A stretch of DNA of 23,198 bases from Scalindua sp964437425 (lineage in GTDB: Bacteria > Planctomycetota > Brocadiia > Brocadiales > Scalinduaceae). Shown here piece after piece: positions 1-6,518 of the stretch. The first letter of the stretch is position 1. Each line of letters starts with the position of its first letter. The position numbers and the translations under genes were made by a program. The stretch is taken from the NCBI GenBank assembly GCA_964437425.1, contig CAYTGO010000047.1, positions 1 through 23,198 of the forward strand, given 5' to 3'. The notes below the pieces were generated by a model. The model saw nothing but the letters and a program-made list of their open reading frames with translations. It searched no databases and was not told the origin of the DNA.

Positions 1-1736
1 ACAGAAGATGCTACTGTGAATACTTCTTCCAGGGATGTCAGGCCGTTTTCGACTTTATTTATACCATCATCTACGAGGCTTTTAAAGTCCTGAGTTTCCC
101 TGGCTGATCTTGCAATAATGTGTGGTGTCTCCCGCTTTATTATTAAATCTCTTATTTTGTCGTCTACGGCAAGGGTTTCGTACAGACCGAGGCGGCCCTT
201 GTATCCTGAATCCCTGCAACGTTCACAGCCTTTTCCTTTTGAAAAGGTGATGTCAGTTTTGTCCTGTAGGCCTGCGCCTTTCAGCAGCCTTTCGCCGGGT
301 ACATAGCTTTCACTACAGTGGCTGCAATTTGCCCTTACTAATCTTTGTGCCACAATGCCTATCACAGAGGATGCGATAAGGAACGGTTCTATTCCCATAT
401 CTATCAAACGGCTGATTGCCCCGGGAGCATCGTTGGTGTGAAGCGTACTGAATACCAGGTGGCCGGTCATAGCGGCCTGAATAGCAATCTCCGCTGTCTC
501 ACGATCTCTCATTTCACCGATCATTATTACGTCAGGGTCCTGCCTGAGTATGCTCTTCATTGCAGAGGCGAATGTGACACCCGCTTTAGAGTTGATCTGG
601 GTCTGGCGGATAAGGTTCAGATGATACTCTACAGGATCCTCCACGGTTATTATGTTTTTATCGGGAGTATTAATTCTGTTCAGGGATGAGTAGAGTGTGG
701 TGGTCTTACCGCTGCCGGTAGGGCCGGTAATAAGGACGATGCCGTTTGGCCTCTCTATAAACGATTGGTATATATCAAGGGATCCCGCTGAAAAACCCAG
801 CTGGTCTAAACTCATAGTGGCAGTTCTCTGGTCAAGTATACGCATGACCACACACTCCCCGAACACTGTCGGCATGGTAGAGACACGGAAGTCGAATTCA
901 CGGCCGGTTATTTTTACTTTAAAGCGTCCATCCTGCGGCAGCCTGCTCTCGGCGATATTCATTCCTGAAATAACTTTTATCCTGGAGACTAATGTGCTGC
1001 GAAGTTTTTTTGGTAGAGTAGATGCATGGTACAGGATTCCGTCTAATCTGTACCTGATGAGCATTGAATCTGCTTCGTGCTGAATATGAATGTCGCTCAC
1101 ACCTTCTCTGATAGCTCGATGAATGACTGTGTTAAGCAGTTTTACTACAGGAGAGTTTTCCAGCTCCTCTTCTGAGACCGCTTCAAGATTTACTTCCTTG
1201 ATCTTTTCTACCTCAACATCGTCACCAAGGTCATCAAATTCATTCTGAACAATCTCGTCTACAATATCAGTCAGGTCTTCTATTGTGCTTCCATAGCACT
1301 TGTCCAGAGCCTGAATGATCTGTTCTTCCGTAGAGACAGTAATGCCGATATCACAGTCCAGTATGTCCCGGATCTCGTCAAGGCCGTACAGGTTTCTCGG
1401 GTTCGAGATAACTATTGTCAGGTTATCAGCTATCTTAAAGAGCGGCAGGAATTTATATTTACGAGCTAATCGTTCAGAGACCAGCTTTAATACTTTTGGA
1501 TCAATATCGTAGGTGTCCATATCCATGTATGGAACGTCGTAGAATGTGCCCAGTGAGTTTGCGATAGACTCCCTGGTTACAAACCCCAGCGTGAGTGCTG
1601 CCTGCTCAAAAGGAACTTCCGACTTATCTTGCTCATCCTGACATTTTTCCAGCTGGTCTGTGGTTATTACACCCTCACTTACCAGTATGTCTGCCAGTGT
1701 TGTTTTCGATTCTCTTTGAAGTTCCATCACGGCCAT
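1..1736 (-). CDS. gspE: GspE/PilB/MshE-type pilus assembly ATPase (3' end cut by window edge)
   Basis: Cytoplasmic hexameric ATPase that powers pilin polymerisation. I translated it from the minus strand; 578 codons are inside the window and no stop is reached. Residues 1-150 form an MshEN/T2SSE N-terminal region (TLADILVSEGVITTDQLEK). The ATPase core has Walker A GPTGSGKT at 338-345 (K344), a Walker B/Asp-box type segment IMIGEMRD (E408) and a His-box segment STLHTNDAPG. Two CxxC pairs (C471/C474 and C504/C507) give the tetracysteine zinc site seen in GspE and PilB. The ATG at 1736 follows AAGGGG, which overlaps the end of the upstream TPR gene; an in-frame ATG at 1727 is an alternative start. 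The gap to the TPR gene is 6 bp, so the two are co-transcribed. The Arg and Gly of the MshEN motif are not conserved here. By position (MshN then MshE) it is the MshE equivalent. Confidence 0.95.
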   Translation of the reverse strand, partial: MAVMELQRESKTTLADILVSEGVITTDQLEKCQDEQDKSEVPFEQAALTLGFVTRESIANSLGTFYDVPYMDMDTYDIDPKVLKLVSERLARKYKFLPLFKIADNLTIVISNPRNLYGLDEIRDILDCDIGITVSTEEQIIQALDKCYGSTIEDLTDIVDEIVQNEFDDLGDDVEVEKIKEVNLEAVSEEELENSPVVKLLNTVIHRAIREGVSDIHIQHEADSMLIRYRLDGILYHASTLPKKLRSTLVSRIKVISGMNIAESRLPQDGRFKVKITGREFDFRVSTMPTVFGECVVMRILDQRTATMSLDQLGFSAGSLDIYQSFIERPNGIVLITGPTGSGKTTTLYSSLNRINTPDKNIITVEDPVEYHLNLIRQTQINSKAGVTFASAMKSILRQDPDVIMIGEMRDRETAEIAIQAAMTGHLVFSTLHTNDAPGAISRLIDMGIEPFLIASSVIGIVAQRLVRANCSHCSESYVPGERLLKGAGLQDKTDITFSKGKGCERCRDSGYKGRLGLYETLAVDDKIRDLIIKRETPHIIARSARETQDFKSLVDDGINKVENGLTSLEEVFTVASS

Positions 1737-1742
1737 TGTGCT

Positions 1743-2594
1743 TTACCCCTTCAGTGTGTTGCCGCTGGATACTCGCAGCTCTTTTATATGTGTCTTTACT
1801 ACCTCTTTTAGTTCTGAGTAACCACTGTCAGCATTTCTAATGAAAAGAGTATAGTGCCATGCAGCCATCTCCTGATGCCCCATCTCCTCGTAAAGAATCG
1901 CGAGGTTATAATGAGCCTCTGTCTGGAATGTGTCTTCAGTCAGGACATCTTCCATTATCTCTATGGCCTTTTGTGTCAAACCTTGAGATTTATAAACCAG
2001 CCCGATGTTTATAAGACTTTTCAGGTTGCCGGGATTAAGCTCCAGTGCCTTCCGATACTCTGCACCGGCCTCTCTGAAGTTGCCTTTGAGATAGTATATT
2101 ACTCCGAGGTTATTATGTGCTTCCTCCATGGCCGGGTTTAACGAAACTACAAACTGGTAATGCTTTGCCGCTTTGTCCAGTTCGTTCTTCTCCCGAAAAA
2201 TAACTCCCAGGTTGTTGTGTGCTTCAGCGTTATTTGGGTCCAGCACCAGTACCGCCTCGTACTCTTTAATAGCGTTCTCTATTTTTCCCAGCTTCTGGTA
2301 GTAAACGCCGAGGTTAAAGTGGTAAACGGTATTGTCCACGGATGGATTTCCTGAAGAGGATGAAACTGCAGGTATCACAAGTTTTTCTGATCCTGAATTG
2401 TTTACTATGTTATTTACAGTCTCCTTCAATTTCTCACTTACCGGGGCAGCACAAACAGTGCTGATGCTGCCGAGGTGCAGGAGTACTGTAAAAACCAATA
2501 GAGTGCCTGCATATCCGACGAGTCGTTTTATCTGTAACTCCTGAGTCAATTTTTTCAATCTTCTCGTATAAAATTTATTGATGATCTGTTTCAT
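1743..2594 (-). CDS. TPR-repeat membrane-anchored protein, MshN-position pilus accessory factor
   Basis: The 283-residue protein has a hydrophobic segment at about 28-49 (signal anchor or signal peptide ending near CAAP), a Ser/Asn-rich linker, and then about five tetratricopeptide repeats (roughly 88-121, 122-155, 156-189, 190-223, 224-257). The repeats show the typical AEAHNNLGVIF and LNPGN signatures. TPR proteins in this place (MshN, or PilF/PilW pilotins in other type IV pilus systems) help localise or assemble the secretin; that role is inferred from family and position. The ATG at 2594 has a strong ribosome-binding site (GGGAGG, 5 nt spacing). It lies 41 bp after the secretin gene and 6 bp before the ATPase gene. 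It lacks a clear lipobox, so it is not a classic PilF lipoprotein. Confidence 0.9.
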   Translation of the reverse strand: MKQIINKFYTRRLKKLTQELQIKRLVGYAGTLLVFTVLLHLGSISTVCAAPVSEKLKETVNNIVNNSGSEKLVIPAVSSSSGNPSVDNTVYHFNLGVYYQKLGKIENAIKEYEAVLVLDPNNAEAHNNLGVIFREKNELDKAAKHYQFVVSLNPAMEEAHNNLGVIYYLKGNFREAGAEYRKALELNPGNLKSLINIGLVYKSQGLTQKAIEIMEDVLTEDTFQTEAHYNLAILYEEMGHQEMAAWHYTLFIRNADSGYSELKEVVKTHIKELRVSSGNTLKG

Positions 2595-2635
2595 AATAAC
2601 CTCCCGTTAATTTTATTCTCTAGTAATGTGCAATG

Positions 2636-4189
2636 TTAATTCTTCTTGGTAAATGGTTTCCTCAGCAGCGAATATTTTGACCTGATAGAGCCAAAATCCT
2701 TTGCCCTTGGGCCTACAATAGTAGGTGTAATAAGTATTACCAGTTCTGTTTTAATATCTGATTTCAGTGATCTGCGAAAGGCTTTTCCGGCAACCGGAAG
2801 ATCTCCGAGTACAGGAAGTTTAGATTGATTAGACTTAATATCATCTTTAATCAAGCCTGCTATTAAGATAGTCTCTCCATTATTAATAGTCACTACTGTC
2901 TCTGTCTCCCTGGTATCAATAGATGGTCTTGAGGCCGTACCGGATGATTTGAGCTCGATAAAGGAGGATACGCTTGGATGAACTTCCATGGTAATCATTC
3001 CTTCCAGGTCCACATGCGGTGTGACATCAAGATAGACTCCATAGTTAAAGGCGTTTGCCGTTGTGGTAGAGATGACACCGGTACCTGATCCGGACGAGCT
3101 TTGCTGGGTCTCAAAATATACATCCTGTGTGACACTGCTGAGAATGGCCTTTTGACCGTTCAATATAGAGACCTCCGGGGATGAAAGCACTGTAACATCT
3201 CCCTGTGATTTCAGCGCATTTATGAGGTAAGTAAAGTGGCCTGCAGATTTTCCGAACTGAAACAGCTCTGCTACATCATTTGATGATGTTGCAGTTGCCC
3301 TTGACTGACCGGTTGCGCTGGTTGCATCGCCTAATACAGGAGCAAAGCTCTGTACAATGGACAGAGGATTGGTCCTGTCGGAAAGAAAAGGAATTGACTT
3401 AAGCGTTGCTGCCCAGTTTATACCGAATTCATTGCCATCCTTAAGGGTTACTTCCAGCAGCTTCGCCCTGATATGTATCTGTGTCTGGACCGAACCCTTG
3501 AAGATGTCCATGTACTCCTCTATCCTCTCCATGTTTGACCGGTAGTCGGTAACAGTAATGTAACCGACTCTTCTGCTTATAGCCAGTTTTCCGGCGTCAG
3601 GAGTCATAAGAGCAGCGATCCCGGATTTCAATTCATTCCATACATCTACAGACTCTTCAATCTCAACAGAACCATAACTTGCACCGCCACCGTCATCATC
3701 TCCGGCTCCTGTGACAGCCATCACTGAACTTTTGGAGTTTCTGGAAGATGTGGTGTATGTAAAATTGAAGGTGCGTGTCACCATTTTAGGTTCTGATATC
3801 CTTAGGATATTTCCATCTATGACGTACTCAAGTCCTAATGGGTTTAGTAAGACCTCTAAAACCTTTTCAAGTGTCAGGTTCTTGAAAGATGCGGTTACTT
3901 TGCCTGAGACACCCGGTTCTACCACGACGTTATATTCCGGCAGTTCGTTGGTCAGTACATGGAGTACATTATTTATCTCCATATCTTTGACTGATAAGCT
4001 ATATAGTTTCTCTCTCTCTTTCACCTCATCCAGCATCTGTGTTACCGGTAATTCGTCCATGGGAGAGACTCTGGTTACTCTTTTAGGTACTAACTGACTG
4101 ACCGGCATTTTTTTAATCTCTTTCTTGGTAGCAGCAGTACATCCGGCAACAATGAATGCAGTAATTATCGCTAAAATAATGTTTTTCAT
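2636..4189 (-). CDS. mshL: MshL-like secretin, outer-membrane pilus channel (lipoprotein)
   Basis: Outer-membrane multimeric channel through which the pilus exits. The 517-residue precursor starts with a lipoprotein signal (IVAGC, lipidated Cys17). Residues 62-131 form the N0/STN-like domain (YSLSVKDMEINNVLHVLTN). Residues 140-180 include a Gly/Asp-rich linker. The secretin domain spans about 330-492, with the SSPEVSILNGQKA segment, the VTINNGETILIAGLI segment and the conserved secretin signature KLPVLGDLPVAGKAF (457-471). Length and layout match MshL rather than the larger PilQ/GspD, since only one STN-like domain precedes the secretin domain. The ATG at 4189 has AAGGAG 5 nt upstream, which fixes the start. 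A sigma-54-like site lies about 110 bp upstream. The gene is separated from pilP by roughly 1.8 kb of accessory DNA, so it may depend on its own promoter. Confidence 0.94.
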   Translation of the reverse strand: MKNIILAIITAFIVAGCTAATKKEIKKMPVSQLVPKRVTRVSPMDELPVTQMLDEVKEREKLYSLSVKDMEINNVLHVLTNELPEYNVVVEPGVSGKVTASFKNLTLEKVLEVLLNPLGLEYVIDGNILRISEPKMVTRTFNFTYTTSSRNSKSSVMAVTGAGDDDGGGASYGSVEIEESVDVWNELKSGIAALMTPDAGKLAISRRVGYITVTDYRSNMERIEEYMDIFKGSVQTQIHIRAKLLEVTLKDGNEFGINWAATLKSIPFLSDRTNPLSIVQSFAPVLGDATSATGQSRATATSSNDVAELFQFGKSAGHFTYLINALKSQGDVTVLSSPEVSILNGQKAILSSVTQDVYFETQQSSSGSGTGVISTTTANAFNYGVYLDVTPHVDLEGMITMEVHPSVSSFIELKSSGTASRPSIDTRETETVVTINNGETILIAGLIKDDIKSNQSKLPVLGDLPVAGKAFRRSLKSDIKTELVILITPTIVGPRAKDFGSIRSKYSLLRKPFTKKN

Positions 4190-4296
4190 TTCTTCTCCTT
4201 AAGCATGCCTGTGATATACCGCCTCAGTTCAGCTAACATATTTTCCCCAAAATTATTTAATAATTAATTGCTAAAAAGTAAGTATTATCCTGATAT

Positions 4297-4313
4297 CGCA
4301 AACACATTGCCAA
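4297..4313 (-). promoter_or_regulatory. Candidate sigma-54 (-24/-12) promoter for the secretin-TPR-ATPase unit
   Basis: On the minus strand the sequence TTGGCAATGTGTTTGCG matches the sigma-54 pattern, with the invariant GG (-24) and GC (-12) separated by exactly 10 nt. Predicted transcription start is about 4286, giving a leader of roughly 97 nt to the secretin ATG. The same stretch can also be read as a sigma-70 promoter (TTGGCA, 18 nt, GATAAT). Sigma-54 control of pilus genes is known in several bacteria. No enhancer site was identified. Confidence 0.45.
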
Positions 4314-4530
4314 AATTATTATTAAATTATATCTGTTTGTAAGGCGTTGGTATGCAAGCGCTTACAGGATTTATGACTTTGACAGCGATACATTTTGTAT
4401 CATTTTGATATGTGTTATTTTGAAGCAGTCTGGGTTATTATGAAATTGAATTATATGGGTTGCGGGGGGGGTATGATTGAAGATTGAAGATTGTTGGTTG
4501 TTGATTGAAAAAGAGAAGAATTCAACGCTC

Positions 4531-4555
4531 TCCGGACAGAAGGCGCCGAGGACAG
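4531..4555 (+). repeat. Left copy of 25-28 bp direct repeat bracketing the ORF6N region
   Basis: It contains TCCGGACAGAA followed by GCGCCGAGGACA (4543-4554). The same unit recurs in the same orientation at 5745-5772 (CCCCGGACTGGAAA plus GCGCCGAGGACA at 5759-5770). The 12-mer GCGCCGAGGACA is identical in both. Both copies are followed within a few bases by GATTAAAAC- or CACAGAT-type sequence. The pair encloses the ORF6N gene and its flanking repeats. Confidence 0.7.
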
Positions 4556-4683
4556 GGATTAAAACGGATAAAAACAGATAAAAGAAAAGACAAAAGATTT
4601 CTTCCGCTGAGGAAAGCAGGAACTTCAGGAAAAAACTGTATTATAGGTAAAAGGCGAAAAGATTGAGGATTTGGAAATTATCT

Positions 4684-4716
4684 TTCTTTAAGATTCCAAA
4701 TTGGAACCTTAAAGAA
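4684..4716. repeat. 33-nt near-perfect palindrome downstream of the ORF6N gene
   Basis: Arms TTCTTTAAG and CTTAAAGAA, then one A/C mismatch, then TTCCAA-A-TTGGAA. This gives a 15-bp stem with a single-nucleotide centre. It lies about 70 bp after the ORF6N stop in that gene's direction of transcription. It could act as a transcription terminator, or be an element end or protein-binding palindrome. There is no clean T-run, so I do not call it an intrinsic terminator. Confidence 0.7.
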
Positions 4717-4735
4717 TCGTACTCGTCTTTTGTCC

Positions 4736-4786
4736 GTGTTCAATCAGTGTAAATCCGTGGCTAAATTTTTCTCTTTTCTTCCCTGT
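4736..4786 (+). repeat. Left direct repeat flanking the ORF6N gene (CACGGATT-type)
   Basis: This roughly 50-bp segment contains AATCCGTGGCTAAATTTTT and ends at the ORF6N stop codon. It aligns in the same orientation with 5316-5365 (AATCTGTGGCAAATTTTTG), just upstream of the ORF6N start. The alignment needs one gap and shows about three quarters identity by eye. Its left part, extended to 4728, is also an inverted match to 5663-5690 (GCCACGGATTGAACACGG...). Confidence 0.7.
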
Positions 4787-4787
4787 T

Positions 4788-5306
4788 TTAACGGTAGCCA
4801 ATCTTTTTCTTTGGCTTCTCCGGTGGTTCTAGTAACTGTTTGATCGCATCAAAGACAATTTTGAATTGTTTGTTGTACTTTCCTTCCATCGCCACGATTT
4901 TCTTCTGTAGATCTTTATGCGTTGCAAGCATCTCTCTGAGTTTAGTAAATGTCCTTATGATCTGGATATTTACCTGGATTGCCCGTTCGCTGTTCAGAAC
5001 ACTTGAAAGCATGGCCACACCTTGTTCTGTGAATGCCATAGGCTTATACCGAAGACCCATTTTATCAGTAGAATTGGAGGTCACAAATTGTGACTTCCAA
5101 TTTTCAAACTCTTGTGTTGTTAATTCAAACATAAAATCATCAGGGAACCGTTTAGCATTACGCCTTACTGTCTGCTTGAGGACTTTGGTTTGTACACAGT
5201 AAAGCACAGCCAAGTCCCTATCAAGTAACACCTTCTTGCCTCTGATGAACAGTATCTTACCTTCTATTGTCTCCTGTGGTACTAGACCGGTTTCTGATAT
5301 TTTCAT
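4788..5306 (-). CDS. ORF6N-domain (KilA-N-related) DNA-binding-type protein
   Basis: The 172-residue protein begins (about 14-100) with the ORF6N-domain pattern: IEGKILFIRGKKVLLDRDLAVLYCV, then TKVLKQTVRRNAKRFPDDFMFELT. A second conserved block follows (KPMAFTEQGVAMLSSVLNSERAIQVNIQIIRTF, about 88-122), then a charged coiled-coil-like tail ending in a Lys/Pro-rich stretch. ORF6N domains occur in phage antirepressor-like proteins and in many stand-alone chromosomal genes; the function of the stand-alone form is unknown to me. The ATG at 5306 has no recognisable ribosome-binding site. The gene interrupts the pilus operon and is bracketed by direct and inverted repeats, which suggests a mobile or repeat-associated cassette. 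It shows no functional link to the pilus. Confidence 0.9.
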   Translation of the reverse strand: MKISETGLVPQETIEGKILFIRGKKVLLDRDLAVLYCVQTKVLKQTVRRNAKRFPDDFMFELTTQEFENWKSQFVTSNSTDKMGLRYKPMAFTEQGVAMLSSVLNSERAIQVNIQIIRTFTKLREMLATHKDLQKKIVAMEGKYNKQFKIVFDAIKQLLEPPEKPKKKIGYR

Positions 5307-5315
5307 ATTTTAACT

Positions 5316-5365
5316 GTGCTTTATCTGTAAAAATCTGTGGCAAATTTTTGTTTTTTCTTTCTGTC
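5316..5365 (+). repeat. Right direct repeat flanking the ORF6N gene
   Basis: Partner of 4736-4786. It includes AATCTGTGGCAAATTTTTG and a pyrimidine-rich tail ending in CTGTC. It lies 10 bp upstream of the ORF6N start, so the gene sits precisely between the two copies. Confidence 0.7.
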
Positions 5366-5452
5366 AATCGACAATATTAAATATTCAATCCTTATAGTCA
5401 ACAGGGTAAGAACAGGTACAAAATAGGTATGCGTTATACTGGGGTAAGGATT

Positions 5453-5536
5453 GGCACAGATATTAAATAAATCCAAATGCCAAAGCTCAAATGTCAAATC
5501 AATGCTTAAAGCACAAATGATCAAAGCAGTCATCAT
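5453..5536 (+). repeat. Partial copy of the AAATCCAAATG MITE-like repeat
   Basis: It starts CACAGATATTAAATAAATCC and continues AAATGTCAAATCAATGCTTA. It aligns with the left half of the element at 5784-5935 and with its left flank from 5772. It lacks the roughly 40-bp insert found in that copy, and similarity ends near 5532 (GTCAT). It is probably a truncated older copy. Confidence 0.75.
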
Positions 5537-5662
5537 GAAGGAAGAGGCAGTGATAAGGCGAATATCGAATATTGAACAAGGAATATTGAATGCTGAAGTG
5601 GAAAGAAAGAAAAAAAGAAATTTAAGAATTGAGGGATTTATGGATTGAAGAGCACAAAAAAC

Positions 5663-5690
5663 TTTGGCCACGGATTGAACACGGATAAAA
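5663..5690 (+). repeat. Inverted copy of the CACGGATT repeat
   Basis: It reads GCCACGGATTGAACACGG, then ATAAAAG. The reverse complement matches 4728-4757 except for one substitution and an 11-nt gap. The two therefore form an inverted pair around the ORF6N gene, with the AAAAG ends pointing outward. Confidence 0.65.
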
Positions 5691-5705
5691 GGAAAGAAGC
5701 AAGAG

Positions 5706-5723
5706 TGTGCACGATCGTGCACA
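5706..5723. repeat. 18-bp perfect palindrome TGTGCACGATCGTGCACA
   Basis: The sequence is identical to its own reverse complement over 18 bp, with no spacer. It lies in non-coding DNA 40 bp before the GCGCCGAGGACA repeat. It could be a dimeric regulator operator or a remnant of a repeat element. Confidence 0.85.
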
Positions 5724-5744
5724 TTGGTTTTGGTCACGGATGAT

Positions 5745-5772
5745 CCCCGGACTGGAAAGCGCCGAGGACAAG
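5745..5772 (+). repeat. Right copy of the GCGCCGAGGACA direct repeat
   Basis: Same orientation as 4531-4555. The 12-bp core at 5759-5770 is identical, and the flanking CCGGAC and GAA elements are shared with small changes. Confidence 0.7.
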
Positions 5773-5783
5773 ACACAGATATT

Positions 5784-5935
5784 AGATAAATCCAAATGAC
5801 AAAGCCTTGGCCCAGACCGCAGAGCGAGTCGCACCAGGGCAGGCCCAAATGTCAAATCAATGCTTAAAGCTTAAATGATTTAAGCCGTCATTCTTTTGAA
5901 CTTTTGATTTTGGGTTTTGACATTTGGATTTGTCT
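5784..5935. mobile_element. 152-bp MITE-like element with 23-bp terminal inverted repeats
   Basis: Left terminus 5784-5806 (AGATAAATCCAAATGACAAA...) and right terminus 5913-5935 (reverse complement AGACAAATCCAAATGTCAAA...) match at 20 of 23 positions. A perfect 8+1+8 palindrome (GCTTAAATGATTTAAGC) lies at 5869-5885. The trinucleotide ATT occurs directly outside both ends (5781-5783 and 5936-5938) and could be a short target duplication. About 40 bp around 5806-5845 (ends GCCTTGGCCC and GGGCAGGC) are absent from the partial copy at 5453-5536, so they are a later GC-richer insert. No coding capacity. Confidence 0.65.
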
Positions 5936-5944
5936 ATTGCATTT

Positions 5945-5986
5945 AACTTTAGTCACTTTGATCTTTAGGCACTTTAGTTCACTTCT
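5945..5986. repeat. CTTTAGGCACTTTAG-type dispersed repeat, copy 1
   Basis: The segment contains AACTTTAGTCACTTTG, then CTTTAGGCACTTTAGTTCACTT. Closely related stretches occur at 11271-11312 and 13450-13475. This copy abuts the pilP stop codon. Confidence 0.75.
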
Positions 5987-5987
5987 G

Positions 5988-6461
5988 TTACTTATTTAAA
6001 CTTCCTGTCCTTGATACAATCCGCTGAGTAGTTTCAAACCTGGCAGCATCTTCCTGCATAAGAAGGGTTCTTTTCACTCCGCTCTTTCCGGAGAGGACCA
6101 CACTGTCTCTGTTTATTTCAACTACCTGTTCCTCGCCTACCCATTTGCCTGTTTCTACCCATACATGGTTGATATTGGCTATGGATTTCCCATTGCTTCT
6201 GAAAATGCCTTTTATATTACTGGCAACCATTCCCTCTATCCATTCTCCTGACTCTAAGTCGGCATTCTCAGCCGCCTGTGATTTCTTTAAGAAATTTACT
6301 TCCAGGGGTAGAGCAAAAGGGTCACGCATCGACTCTTCATCCTTTATCGGGTTAGACTTCCTGTTTACCGCGTCACCTTGAATACCGGCAACGCAGACAG
6401 ATGAAAAGCCCAGAACAATGAAAGTCGTAAATAGAAATAGTTTTGTTTTGCTTGGTTTCAT
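5988..6461 (-). CDS. PilP/MshK-like pilus assembly lipoprotein-family protein
   Basis: A 157-residue exported protein. Residues 1-25 form a signal peptide (hydrophobic core KLFLFTTFIVLGFSSVCVAG). The mature part has the RDPFALP motif (about 46-52), an unstructured stretch, and then a small beta domain (about 72-140: IEGMVASNIKGIFRSNG..., VWVETGKWVGEEQVVEINRDSVVLSG) typical of PilP/GspC-like connectors. These link the inner-membrane PilMNO complex to the secretin. There is no lipobox Cys, so it would be soluble or anchored by an uncleaved signal. No good ribosome-binding site is visible. It lies 57 bp after pilO, with the same direction and order as MshJ-MshK. Assignment rests mainly on position plus the beta-domain pattern. 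Confidence 0.75.
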   Translation of the reverse strand: MKPSKTKLFLFTTFIVLGFSSVCVAGIQGDAVNRKSNPIKDEESMRDPFALPLEVNFLKKSQAAENADLESGEWIEGMVASNIKGIFRSNGKSIANINHVWVETGKWVGEEQVVEINRDSVVLSGKSGVKRTLLMQEDAARFETTQRIVSRTGSLNK

Positions 6462-6518
6462 AGTTTTATTTAAAAGTGTCTAAAATTTAAGTATTACCCG
6501 TTTTGTTAAGATAAGAGA

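Larger units (their letters stand above)
4190..4787. other. Intergenic region with promoter candidate, G8 tract and repeat debris
   Basis: No convincing gene. The left part (4190-4320) is AT-rich and carries the secretin leader and promoter candidate. At 4464-4471 is a run of eight G. At 4478-4510 there are overlapping GATTGAA/GATTG repeats. From about 4531 the sequence becomes a patchwork of short repeats: a GCGCCGAGGACA-containing unit, GGATAAAAACAGATAAAAG-like sequence and a near-perfect palindrome. All of these are shared with, or typical of, the region on the other side of the ORF6N gene. Confidence 0.7.
5307..5987. other. Repeat-rich intergenic region between pilP and the ORF6N gene
   Basis: No credible gene; the long open frames here fall in repeat sequence and lack ribosome-binding sites. 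It holds, left to right: the right flanking direct repeat of the ORF6N gene (5316-5365), a partial copy of the MITE-like repeat (about 5453-5536), CACGGATT-type repeats (5663-5690 and around 5734), an 18-bp palindrome (5706-5723), the right GCGCCGAGGACA repeat (5745-5772), a full MITE-like element (5784-5935) and a CTTTAGGCACTTTAG cluster abutting the pilP stop. Confidence 0.75.

Noticed and set aside
118..1512. Plus-strand open frames opposite the ATPase gene
   Set aside because: They are antisense to a continuous, well-conserved GspE reading frame.
4788..5306. ORF6N gene as evidence of a prophage
   Set aside because: No phage structural, integrase or lysis genes are nearby; the gene stands alone between repeats.
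5321..5855. Long open frames on both strands (for example 175 residues on the minus strand)
   Set aside because: They run through the repeat array, have low-complexity, atypical amino acid content, no ribosome-binding site and no recognisable domain.
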